64,000 bases of DNA, from contig JALJCO010009025.1 of the NCBI GenBank assembly GCA_023101725.1, positions 124,001 through 188,000 on the forward strand, in the 5' to 3' direction. Made by a program: the position numbers and the translations under genes. The notes beneath the pieces are model-generated. The model searched no databases. It was not told where the DNA came from and saw only the letters and a program-made list of their open reading frames with translations. This document shows positions 52,161-62,634 of this stretch, one piece after another. This DNA comes from Atherinomorus stipes (taxonomy: Eukaryota > Chordata > Actinopteri > Atheriniformes > Atherinidae). The stretch's first letter is position 1. Every line of letters begins with the position of its first letter.

Positions 52161-54712
52161 GACAAACCGGAAATACTCACATAGTACCTTTAAAATAAGA
52201 CAGTCAGCTTCAGGAAGTTAGATTAGCGTAGATTAGAGATGGGAGAAATGAGGAATATAGAGACAAAGGTTGCGCTGTTACCTGCGCTGTATGGAAACCT
52301 ACGTCACATTAGTGTTTATCCAGGCTACAAGCTAAAATGTTCCATAGTCACGCGCTAAATCCTATTTAAAATCACATTTATCAAGATGCATTCCTGAATT
52401 GAAGACTAGTTTAAAAACTGTTGCACTGTTCATTGATAGGCTACTTCAAAAAAATATCTTCCTTTTCCGTAAAGAAAAGTACAAAAAAGAAAAAAAAAAA
52501 CTTTACAAAACAATTTTATTTAAAAAACTGCTGTTTAATACAAGTGGTTAACTTATCTTTTGCATAAGCTAAAGGTAAAAGGCTAAAGTGCGAGATAAAT
52601 ACACCAAAAAACATACTTCATCATTAGATAATACATGTAAGAAATTCAATTTCTCTTAAGTATTTCTACGCTATTTGATATTTAGACCAAAACTACATGC
52701 AGTCGTCCTCAAAATTATTCATACCCTCTTATTAAAGAGAGAAAAAACAGCTGTCAATGAAATAAGTTGAACTTGACTAAAATACATGATAATAGGCCTA
52801 CTTTTTTTTAAAGGAAAATTATGACATTATGACAAAATTATGACATTATGAAATTATGGAAATTATGATTGTGGTTCAACAGAAATATTAAAAACAAACT
52901 AACGAAAAATAAAACAGGTAAATAAGCACGATGGGGCTCCTAAACTAAAAGTTTGTTGAACACTTTGAGGCAATCACTGCAATCAAGTGTTTTCTGTAAC
53001 TGTCAATGAGACTCCTGCACCCGTGGAAAGGTATTTTGGCCCACTGTTTATGAGCAATGTGCTCTTATATGTCTGGAACAATTTGTTTGTTGTCTTTAAA
53101 AATATTATTTTTCAACCACAATTCAAAAGCAATATTTTATTTCACTAGAAAATTTAGTTAATTTTAAGTTATTTTTACTTTTTTGCAAAAGCTTTTTCTA
53201 TTTAAATTACTGTTGTAAATTGATCCTTTTCTTTAATAGGAGGGTTTTGATTTAAAAAAAAATTAAAGAACCATAATATTGTTTCCAAATACATTACATT
53301 GAAAAATCTGTCAGTCACATTTTCTGTGAAATATGAATCAGAAAGATTTGGATGCGAAATGAAAACTTGCATTTGCCTTTGCAAACATTCTGTTTGGTGC
53401 TTATAACCTTATAGCATATACAGTAGCTAACATTTTTGGTGAAGGTTGCACTAAAAAAAAAGAAAAATTTGACACACCAGTGGAAGGTAAACTGGGAAAA
53501 AAAAAAAAAACCTGGCTAACAATTTTACTTGACAATGTCAATTTTATCTATATACTGTAGTACATTTACTATAACCCGAGACTGCTCAAAGTGCAGTACA
53601 AAGGAAAAAATAAAACAATTGAAAACACACAAATACACACACAAGCAATTAAAACAAAGAGCACAGTAAAGCAATACATGCTTAAAGTATGATAAAAATA
53701 TAGAATAGTATCATGAATTTTTAAACTAACAAAACAGTGACATTGTAGAGGGAAGGGTGACAACTATAGACTAATAAGTTGCTCAGATTTGGTTCATCAC
53801 ATGGTGGTGAATGAGTGCCAGCTGGTAGACAAAAAAAAAAATCATAATTTACATTTATGGTTTGGCAACTGAGACATAATTAAATTTGATAAAGGGTTTT
53901 AAAATGCATCTGAATCAATAAATTAAATGAGAAAATAGATATGAAAAACAATGGAGTGACTAGTGACTTGAAAAACTGAAATTTGAATAAATCACTTATA
54001 AAAACAGCTGTGCCATTATTAACATCTTTGACTCACAAAGCAAAATAATTATTTGTTTATAAAGGAAACAAGTGTCAAGAGTGACATTAATAAAATGTAA
54101 CTAGAAGATGTGATAGTGGAAAATAGAGGCGAATTGACAACGATGCTGTCCCCTTTCTAAAGACTGCTTTATTTTGAAGGTTTTTACTGTAGAAGCCTGT
54201 TCTTAATATTGCATAACTTGACTCTGACAGAGTGAGTCAGAGCATGTGACTTGTCCCCTTGCTCTCCTCTGCTTGAAGTACACCCTTCCAAATATCCCTC
54301 ATCCAGTCTCTGCTCGGCAGTTATCTCACAAGTCAGCGACCCTGGACAGTATGAGTGAGTGTGTGGGTAGAGGCTGCTGTCATTTCTGAGACGATGCTCC
54401 ACAGTCACACTCAGCAGGGATGTCGACTCACTAAACCCAAAAAGCTCCAACACAATACCTTCAAATCTGCTTATATGCTATGTCAGGTTTCAGAGGACAA
54501 GGGATTACTAATGACTGATACAGCCGCCTACTGCGCAAGATTTCCATAACAGTGGCATGAGAAATAGACTATCCAGACTCTTATGGACTTAACAAAAGTA
54601 GCTATAACATGGGGGGAAATATACCAATTGTGAGTACTAAGTTCACAGATAAACATACTACTTAGCCCAAGCATGTTAAAGTAAAAACTAAAGATATATG
54701 TGTATATATATG

Positions 54713-54744
<32 letters not shown>
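52161..54744. other. upstream flank of cacna1h; one Tc1-derived element
   Basis: AT-rich intergenic sequence. A Tc1-derived element lies at 52,699-53,247. No coding region is supported. Confidence 0.5.
52699..53247. mobile_element. Tc1/mariner-derived internally deleted element, copy 2
   Basis: The left end GCAGTCGTCCTCAAAATTAT matches copy 1 at 19,943, and the shared interior includes TTTGAGGCAATCACTGCAAT. The right inverted end is cut short after CTTTAATAGGAGGGTT. It has the same orientation as copy 1. Confidence 0.7.

Positions 54745-54746
<2 letters not shown>
54719..54746. repeat. TA microsatellite, left of Tc1 element
   Basis: An alternating TA run that ends at the left terminus of the Tc1-like element. 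Confidence 0.85.
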
Positions 54747-54752
<6 letters not shown>

Positions 54753-56370
54753 GTGGGTACGGAAAGTATTCAGACCCCTTTAAAGCTTTCACTCTTTGTT
54801 TCATTTCAGCCATTCACTAAAATAAAAAAGTTATTTTTTGTTTCTCATTAATGTACGCTCAGCACCCCATCTTGACAGAAAAAGACAGAAATGCAGAATT
54901 TTTTGCAAATCTGTTAAAAATGAAAAACTGAAATATCGCATGGTCATAAGTATTCAGATCCTTTGCAGTGATTCTCATATTTAACTCAAATGCCGTCCAT
55001 TTCTTCTGATCTTCCTTGAGATGTTTCTAATCCTTCATTGGAGTCCAGCTGTGTTTGATTTAACGGATTGGACCTGATTAGGAAAGGCACACACCTGTTT
55101 ATATAAAACCTTACAGCTCACAGTGCATGTCAGAGCAAATGAGGTCAAGGAACTGTCCAATGAGCTCAGAGACAGAATTATGGCAAGGCACAGATCTGGA
55201 CAAGGTTGCAAAAGAATTTCTGCAGCACTAAAGGTTCCTAAAAGCACGGAGGCCTCCATAGTCCTTAAATGGAAGAAGTTTTGGACGAACAGAACTCTTC
55301 CTAGACCCAGCCGTCCAGCTAAACTAAGCAATCATGGGAGAAGAGTCTCGGTGAGAGAGGTAAAGAAAAACCCAAAGATCACTGTGGCTGAGCTCCAGAG
55401 ATGCAGTAGGGAGATGGAGAAAGTTCCACAAAGTCAACTATTACTGCAGCCCTCCACCAGTCGGGGATTTATGGCAGAGTGGCCTGATGGAAGCCTCTCC
55501 TCAATGCAAGACATGAGAAAGCCCACATAGAGTTTACCAAAAAAACACATGAAGGACTCCCAGACTGTGAGAAATAAGGTTCTCTGGTCTGATGAGACCA
55601 AGACTGAACTTTTTGGAGGTAATTCTAAGCGGTATGTGGGGAGAAAACCAGGCACGGCTCATTACCTGCCCAACACAATCCCAACAGTGAAACGTGGTGG
55701 TGGCAGCATCATGCTATGGGGGTGTTTTTCAGCTGCAGGAACAGGACGACTGGTTGCAATTGAAGGAAAGGTGAATGTGGCCATGTACAGAGAGATCCTG
55801 GAGGAAAACCTCTTCCAGAGTGCTCAGGACCTCAGACTGGACCGAAGGTTCACCTTCCAACAAGACAATGACCCTCAGCACACAGCTGAAATAACAAAGG
55901 AGCGGCTTCAGAACAACTCTGGGACTATTCTTGACTGGCCCAGCCAGAGCCCTGACTTAAACCCAAGCTTCTCTGGAGAGACCTGAAAATGGCTGAACAC
56001 CAACATTCACCATCCAACCTGACAGAACTGGAGATGATCTGCAAGGAAGAATGCAGAAGATCCCAAATCCAGGTGTGAAAAACTTCTTGCATCATTGCAA
56101 AGAAGACTCATGGCTGTACTAGCTCAAAAGGGTGCTTCTAGTTAGTACTAAGCAAAGGTTCTGAATACTTATGACCATGTGATATTTCATATTTTCTTTT
56201 TTAATAAATTTGCAAAAATTTCCACATTTCTTTTTTTTTTTCTGTCAAGATGGGGTGCTGAGTGTAATAATGAGAAATAAAATAAACTTTTTTATTTTGG
56301 CTGCAATGAAACAAAGAGTGAAAAGTTTAAGGGGGTCCGAATACTTTTCATACCCACTGTGTGTGTGTAT
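54745..56370 (+). mobile_element. Tc1-like transposon with long inverted ends
   Basis: The left end CACACAGTGGGTACGGAAAG is mirrored at the right by CTTTTCATACCCACTGTGTG. About 60 further bases also pair (CACTCTTTGTTTCATTTCAG on the left, CTGCAATGAAACAAAGAGTG on the right). At 1.6 kb it is full length for a Tc1 element, with a broken transposase inside. Confidence 0.92.
55123..56110 (+). pseudogene. Tc1-like transposase, broken
   Basis: The N-terminal part has paired helix-turn-helix segments (RDRIMARHRSGQGCKRISAA, KITVAELQR). The catalytic part keeps two aspartates (VLWSDETKTELFG and FQQDNDPQHTA). Breaks include a frame change near 55,425, a stop at 55,528-55,530, and a small deletion near 55,965 that removes the glutamate region after SPDLNP. 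The downstream WRDLKMAEH is in another frame. It cannot encode an active DDE transposase. Confidence 0.9.
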
Positions 56371-56373
56371 ACA

Positions 56374-56380
<7 letters not shown>

Positions 56381-56422
<42 letters not shown>
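56381..56422. repeat. TA microsatellite, right of Tc1 element
   Basis: About 21 TA units directly after the right terminus of the Tc1-like element. Confidence 0.9.
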
Positions 56423-56424
<2 letters not shown>

Positions 56425-56870
56425 AATCAAAATCGATTAATCAATTAGTCATGACATCATCATATCATCATCAATAGTAAAACAAAAAAACACTTATTCC
56501 CAAAGGGAAATTGTAAAACGTGTGTGAGATCTTATTTATATATTGGGTGTGTTCCATGCATCAATTTCTTAAATCTTGTTTGTTTTATTTTATCATTGTG
56601 TGGCTCTAGTGTGCTTTATTGTACAGTAGAGAAAGTGGATCAGGGAGGATCTGAACTGAACTGCGCTCATGTGGTGGATTGTAGCGCTGGTGTTACTCAT
56701 AAATATATATATACACACACACACACTCAACTAATCGATTAATCGATTTGTTGAAATGGCGCAAAAGTCGACGTTTGTTTTTAAAAGTCGTTTGTTATGA
56801 GTTATGTTTCATTAAGCAGACACATGCTACTGTATACAGCACTGGTCAAACATTAGCGCGGCCCTTGTAA

Positions 56871-57375
56871 GGCCTGGGATATACTTGCTGTGGACGCAAC
56901 CGTTCATGCAAGTGGTCAGCGTGGTCTGTGAACATACTTGCTTCAGCACGTCGCGGCCAAAACGCTCAATACCGGAGGCCATTGCTAGGAGTACACAGCA
57001 CTTGGACACTGAGAACGTGAAAAGGTCAATCTGCTGATCAGATTGTATTTCCGGGGCATACGTGAACGACCCAGGTGTATGTGGAAAGTGGACAACGTGG
57101 ACAACTTCTTCAAGGAAGGAGAAACGATCATTTTACTTTTGCTGCTGCGAAAGAAAAAGAGGTCTTGTTGCCAGCGGAGGTGGTATGTGCGGCCACCTAG
57201 CCAAAGTCACGGAGAAAGTCGCACGAGCACCTCTAGTGTTCAAGTCGATATTGCACCACACGCACGTGGCACGCTACCTTGCGTCTATGCGAGCGACCGA
57301 CGTGCCATAGGTATGCTGGGAGCACGTGGGCGCCATGATGCGGACGTGTCGCCAGCAGCAAGTATATTCCAGCCC
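56871..57375. mobile_element. PIF/Harbinger-like MITE with TAA target duplication
   Basis: The ends are GGCCTGGGATATACTTGCTG and, inverted, CAGCAAGTATATTCCAGCCC. It is flanked on both sides by TAA (56,868-56,870 and 57,376-57,378), the 3-bp target typical of PIF/Harbinger. The 505-bp element is GC-richer than its surroundings, with no transposase frame. Confidence 0.78.
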
Positions 57376-57378
57376 TAA

Positions 57379-58760
57379 GAAGGAGTGATGACGTGCAGCA
57401 CTGTGTCCAATCAGCTGGCATGCTTCACTGTGAATGCCCACGAGTCAGAGTGGGGGAGGGGGAGTGGCAGCAGTGGGAGGTAAGAGACGTAGCAGCAGAG
57501 GGAGAAGCTGTGGGAAACTGTTTAGCGTGAATGTTTTCGCTGCCAGCTTCACCAGTAAACTCCACATGGCTCTTCTACCCGCAGCAGAGTCCGTGTCTGC
57601 TTCACTACTGTGGGTAAAGTGGAGAGAATTACCGGGGAGCGTCACCTCACCTCTGCCGCAGGGATTTTAACAGCTGTTTATGTCGGAGCTTTCACCATGG
57701 GGACCAGACAGAGCAGCACAGTTACTAAGCCATCATACAAATGTTGCTGCTGGAGCAAAAAGACTGGACTGGAAGCTACGTAAAATAACTGGTTTTATTG
57801 TTACTTAAAGTGGAAATGCAACGGTCAACCAACTTATCTTTATTTACTAGACTGAGTCCTGGTCTTATCAACAATTATATACCAAAAATTATATATCATA
57901 TAAAAGAAAGTTGCAAAGTTGTATGTTTTTAGGACAAGAGCGCCGCCATCTTGCAGTACTCTAAGCTCTGACGTCACCGGGTTGGTTTTCCCTCTGACTT
58001 CACAATTAAATCAACAGGAATAACCAGCTACGCTGCACTATAATTAACTAGCCGGAACACGTTTGAGAAGATTAATATGATGCAAAGCGAAGCTGGGAGG
58101 CCAGTCCAGCGTCCAGATCCTGTACCAATGCTTTCCAGCCATTACACCGTGTGACTGAAGAGAGAGGAGGAGACGCCGGTCCTGGTTGCGGGAGGGACGG
58201 CTTGGCAGCACCTGTAGGAGTGGCTGCTGTTCAGCGATGCTGGAGGCTGTCTGCTGTCAGGAGGTCCACATGGACCAGGTCATGAGTGGAGGATTTTGTA
58301 TAACAATTTGGATTACACGTATGGATTATTGTACCGGGAGGTAAACGTTTTGGAGGCGGATCCGAGCGGAGACACGGGCGCGTCTTGTAACCAGCAGGTA
58401 GGCTAACTAAGCTACCGGTAGTAACCGGTGGTTTAATGTGAAATAAAATAAATGCTATATCGAGACAGGGATACGATGGGAAAGATGCAAAGCATCCAGG
58501 CTGCAGGATGAAGAGGGAGAGCGCAGTGTTTGGTAGAACCGGACCCACCGTGGAAAATGGGGAATCCCGGTTCGAAAGTTTTTATAACGGTCATTTCAGA
58601 TCAACCTGCTGCAGAGCTGTTCTGTTCATTACCAGGCTGTGGGGAGGGTTTATGTAACCGACACTCAGATGGGAGGTTAAAAGTCCCATCCGAGTTGCCG
58701 TAACCAGGAAGTGTGGATGACACACTTCCGGTTTAGCCAGCTGTGCACCTCCATCTTTGT
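57379..58760. other. GC-richer upstream region; possible promoter, no gene confirmed
   Basis: CpG content rises between 57,400 and 58,400. Short open frames exist on both strands, but none is recognised. GCCGCCATCTTG at 57,940 and a donor-like GAGG|GTAAGT-type site are not enough to call a gene. Confidence 0.35.
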
Positions 58761-58764
58761 GATT

Positions 58765-58855
58765 GGCGACAGGCATAAATACCAGACAGCAGTAGCATTA
58801 ACACGCATTTTGTGGCTCTCAGAACTCATGGGTTGGTGTGGCGTCCTTGCGGTAG
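58765..58855 (+). promoter_or_regulatory. candidate TATA-type promoter and first exon
   Basis: GGCATAAATACC at 58,773 is followed by about 75 bases and a donor-like CTTGCG|GTAGGT. If real, it would start the plus-strand transcript whose later exons are proposed at 58,968 and 61,960. Confidence 0.3.
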
Positions 58856-58967
58856 GTTAACAGTCCGGCTGTTGCTTTGTTCAGTGTTTATTGTAAAATG
58901 TTTGCTGCTCTGCCATGTCAGTGATTTTAGCATTTGAGCTAAATGTGATCTCCCTTTTTGTTTGCAG

Positions 58968-59026
58968 ACGTTGTCTAGTACCTAGACAGGCAGAACACGC
59001 GGGTTAAGTCTTCAGCATGCTGGAAG
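58968..59026 (+). other. candidate plus-strand exon A
   Basis: This 59-base segment sits between a good acceptor (TTTTTGTTTGCAG) and donor (GGAAG|GTATTG). It contains an ATG at 59,017 that leaves phase 1. Confidence 0.3.
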
Positions 59027-59615
59027 GTATTGCGTCTGTCATTTTATTTCTTTTGTTTATTGTGGTAGGGGAGAGCGGGGCAATTAGTGCCAAGGGGCAA
59101 GTTGTTCCACCCCTGTTTTCTAGAAAACCATAGAAGAAATTGATCATGTGACCATATAGTTTTGAAGAGGCATTCATTTTACTCATGCTAACAAGAAGGG
59201 AGGCACATGGCTGCAGAGGTAAGCACCTTAAAGTTAAAAATACACATTTTTGGCTTCCAAAGTAAAATTTCTATGATCAAAGTTTTTTAGCTGGGGTTTT
59301 TGAACAGTTATATAAAACTTTGAAAACAGTTCACACATGTTTTAGTGCATTAGTAAGCCACACCATGAGTGTATCCAGTTAACACAATGCTAGCTAAAAA
59401 CAGCTAGGGGATGCATTTAATTCAAAATGGTGAGTTCGGGGTAATTTGTGCCAAAAGGCCTGGGTTAAGTTGTGCCAGTGGCACAAATTACCCCACCTTA
59501 TTAATGTCTTTTATACATTGTTTTTTTGTTTGTTTGTTTTTATTTGTTTTATTATTATACATTTTATTCTTACAGTTAATCACTAAAATTATGTGATATT
59601 CTTATTTTTAGACTA

Positions 59616-60685
59616 AAATTCAGGGAGTGGAAGTAAGACAGGAGTTCTGAAAGCATCAAAGCCAAACAAACCCAAAATGAAAGTGGCCTTCAGTAGCTCA
59701 GAAGGGAGTGACTTCCCAATTCCACTTAGTGATGCCACTAAATATGAGAGTTCAGATTTCCAGAGCAATGATGATGATGAAGACCAAAGTCTATCTGCTG
59801 GTAATTTTGTCATTGTTAAAGGTCTGCTTGCTACGATGCTGGACTGGACAAGTAAAAAAAAAAAAGATTTTTTTTTTTTTTATCATTGTCAAAGGTTGAA
59901 TATGCAACACGAACAGAACAGCAAAATCACCTGTGTCCAGGTTGTTTTTGCAACAGCAGAAAAATAAGTCAGGTTGCCAGGCTCGCTGCCGATACCAGAA
60001 GCCTGCACCATGTCCAACAAGTAGAGAAGTTTTATCACTGAGAGCTAACATTAGCCACACTACCGACCCAGGAGAAAAGTCGCCATTTTTGCATTTTGAT
60101 GCCATGGAAAACGTTTATGCGGGTCCATAGTGTAGCTTCACCTAAATTTACTCCAGTTTTTGCTCTTCTCAGGTCACTCCTCTTCAGAAAAAGATATCTC
60201 CGCAGCTCTGAAGCAGCTGCTTGACTTGCCAACTCCACTGTTTTCCCCTGTACCAGCCTAACTGTGCCCTAACTATTACCACACAGAGATTGCATTTGGC
60301 AACCCTCAATGGTGGTGTGTATTGGCTTGTAGATGTAAACATAATGCCATTGTCAAACCTGTTAAAATTTATTTTACATTTATTTTAAGGCTACAATTTT
60401 TCATGGAAATGCTGTACTTTTATTCTGCACCCCTCCAAATGAATCGTGTAGGTATTATTAAAAAAAACAAACACATTTTTAAACAAAAATGTTTAGTATT
60501 CAACCTTTAAGATTGTGGGTAAAAACAAATCCTATAACTATGTTGGATTAATGGAGAATGTTGAAGGTGATGAGGTCAGTCCGAAATTTCTGAAGCAAAG
60601 CTATATGAGGTCTATTGACGGCATGCCCATCTTCACATTTAAAGAGGATGAGGGACTCATCCCTAGGATTGATGTGCTCAAATAA
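59616..60685 (+). pseudogene. C-terminal tail of a transposon-encoded (DDE-type?) protein, interrupted
   Basis: After a possible splice acceptor (CTAAAATTCAG) the frame reads GVLKASKPNKPKMKVAFSSS, an acidic SSDFQSNDDDEDQSLSAGNF segment and VIVK (to about 59,820). It resumes at about 60,511 with GKNKSYNYVGLMENVEGDEV, FLKQS and FTFKEDEGLIPRIDVLK, then a stop. An acidic run followed by GNFVIVK, then YVG and KFLK, resembles the tails of fish DDE-superfamily transposases. The catalytic part is absent. Confidence 0.5.
59890..60508. mobile_element. nested MITE that splits the coding remnant
   Basis: The ends are AAAGGTTGAATATGCAAC and, inverted, TTTAGTATTCAACCTTT. The insertion separates two parts of one open frame that read well when placed end to end. 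Confidence 0.55.
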
Positions 60686-60689
60686 ATGC

Positions 60690-60805
60690 ACACTACCCAC
60701 ACAACAAAAGTGGGTGTGGGTAGTGTTGGGGGAGTAGGTAGTGAAGTGGTAATGTTGCAGGCTTTGGGGTGTGGCAGACCTGGGTTTGAGTCCTCGACAT
60801 GGCAT
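60690..60805 (+). repeat. tRNA-like SINE segment
   Basis: TAGTGAAGTGGTAATG resembles an A box. GGTTTGAGTCC is one base from the B-box consensus GGTTCGAGTCC. It lies inside the 2.85 kb transposon. No good tRNA fold was verified. Confidence 0.4.
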
Positions 60806-61074
60806 TGTAATGTTGCCCTATTTTTTTTCTTCTAAGCATGTGTCCAAGTGGTGCTCAGGCTTGAGTCAAAAAAATACATTTTCTATGATGTTGAAACCTT
60901 AAATAAACACAGAATAAGTTCTTTTTGGGGAATTTGTCTTGCTTTTATGTAGCATTGTCATTTGTGAGATTAAAATGGGCTCTTCTACCTCAATTACGAA
61001 TGGCACAATTTACCCCGCTGTATTTTCATGTTTGGCACAGTTTACCCCTTGCTTGGGGTAAATTAGCAAGGGGT

Positions 61075-61728
61075 AAATTACAGCTTGACTACTGTAACAG
61101 CGTCTTTACTGGTCTACCTAAAAAATCAGTTAAACAGCTGCAGCTCATTCAGAACTCTGCTGCCCGAGTTCTCACAAAGACCAGAAAAGTGGACCACATC
61201 AGTCCAGTTCTCAGGTCTTTACACTGGCTACCGGTCCATCAGAGAATAGACTTTAAAGTTCTGCTGCTGGTCTATAAAGCTCTGAATGGTTTAGGCCCAA
61301 AATACATCAGTGACCTCTTGACCCAGTATGAACCTACAAGACCCCTCAGGTCATCTGGATCCGGCCTTTTATCAGTTCCCAGAGTCAGAACCAGACATGG
61401 AGAAGCTGCGTTCAGCTTCTATGCTCCACATGTCTTGAACAAACTCCCAGAACGTCTCAGATCAGCTGAAACACTTAGTTTATTTAAATCCAGGCTGAAG
61501 ACCCACCTGTTCTCAGCTGCATTTACGTAGATTTTATTCAAAAGTTAAAATCCGCACGTCTCTGTATTCTCTCTTTTTAATCTTAAATGCTTTTAATTTT
61601 GAATCATGCTTCTAATTGTTTTTGTCTCTCCCTTTTGCTTATAATGTTTTATGTAAAGCACTTTGAATTGTTCTGTACATGAAATGTGCTATACAAATAA
61701 ACTTGCCTTGCCTTGCTTGGGACAAGTT
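61075..61728 (+). mobile_element. L2-type LINE, 5'-truncated
   Basis: An open frame continues to 61,530 with the typical end of the L2 reverse-transcriptase protein (LDYCNSVFTGLPKKSVKQLQ, LHWLPVHQRIDFKVLLLVYK, RLKTHLFSAAF). It is followed by a 3' UTR with GTAAAGCACTTTGAATTG, GCTATACAAATAAACTTGCC and a CTTGC repeat tail. The intact frame suggests a recent insertion. It sits inside the 2.85 kb transposon. Confidence 0.88.
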
Positions 61729-61959
61729 GTGCCACAAAACCACTTTTTTTTCTAAAGCTATATTTCTCAAGCAATTTATTTAAGATCCAAAGTTACTTTT
61801 CCCACAAGTACACAACACTTTTAATTATATGTACATATATAAGTTGGAGACATAACAGTAATCCCCTTGCTTAAAATGCACTTTAAGTAAAAATTGGCAC
61901 TAATTACCCCGCTCTCCCCTACCCGTATTGTGGGTTAACTGCTCTTCTTTTCTTTATAG

Positions 61960-62013
61960 AAGGTTACCTGCTAGGAGGGCCAAGTGTTGCCCCTGCCTCC
62001 AGTTATTTGAGAG
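61960..62013 (+). other. candidate plus-strand exon B
   Basis: This 54-base segment lies between the acceptor TTTCTTTATAG and the donor TTTGAGAG|GTAACT. Joined to exon A it stays open (GYLLGGPSVAPASSYLR) and leaves phase 1. A further acceptor at 62,101 (TTTGTTTTTAG) also continues in frame to a stop at 62,218. Confidence 0.3.
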
Positions 62014-62634
62014 GTAACTGTGTTCTGTGGTGGCTTTTCTTTTCTTTTGAAGAATTACAAAAAAAACAGTTTTATTAATTGTTTGTTTTCTTTGTTTTTA
62101 GACGCCAACCTTCTAGCCATTGCCGTTTTGCTCCACTTATTTTATTCCTTTTGTTCCTTTTTTTTTTTTAAACTTTATTTTGTGCCTAATACATTTTATA
62201 TTGTTCCCTCAGGAAGCTAGGGTGACCTGTCAATAACAGAACTGTGCCGTGTGACAGCTGGTCGAGCCGGGCTTAAGGTGGTGCAGGCCGTCATCCATAC
62301 TCCAAACGTCCCTCTTTGTCCTGTTGGTTCAGTGTGCGGTGAAGTGCAGGTTTTTAAACATTACTTATTTTATATTGCATGCTAGCATGGTATTATTAAT
62401 TGGACAGGATGTGGATGGGGCCTGAGTCCACCTGGGCTTGTATTTGTTTTTAGCTGTGATATGGGCTTGAGCCCCTGAAACTGGTTACCGGCTGTATCTC
62501 AACCCAAATGTGCCTCTTTGTTTTTTTGCAGGCTTCGGTTGAATACTGTTTGCACTTGCATGCAAATGTAGCAGTTGACAGTCCTGTAACTATGCCCCTG
62601 AGTGATCATGTGTCCTGGCTACTTGGCCACAGAG

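Larger units (their letters stand above)
59068..61919 (+). mobile_element. 2.85 kb inverted-repeat transposon with nested insertions
   Basis: The termini are GGGGAGAGCGGGGCAATTAG and, inverted, CTAATTACCCCGCTCTCCCC, flanked by TA on both sides. A perfect TATTGTGG also occurs on each side (59,058-59,065 and 61,926-61,933). Several internal copies of GGGGTAA-TTTGTGCC lie in both subterminal regions. A split C-terminal coding remnant, a nested MITE, a tRNA-like segment and an L2 LINE piece lie inside. TA flanks and the coding tail suggest a pogo/Tigger-like relative, but this is inference. Confidence 0.8.

Noticed and set aside
57434..57670. Plus-strand frame in the CpG-rich stretch as a coding exon
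   Set aside because: Composition-driven frame with overlapping frame on the other strand and no recognisable protein.
62020..62220. 66-codon plus-strand frame taken as a stand-alone gene
   Set aside because: Phenylalanine run from poly-T, no promoter; only considered as the last exon of the speculative transcript.
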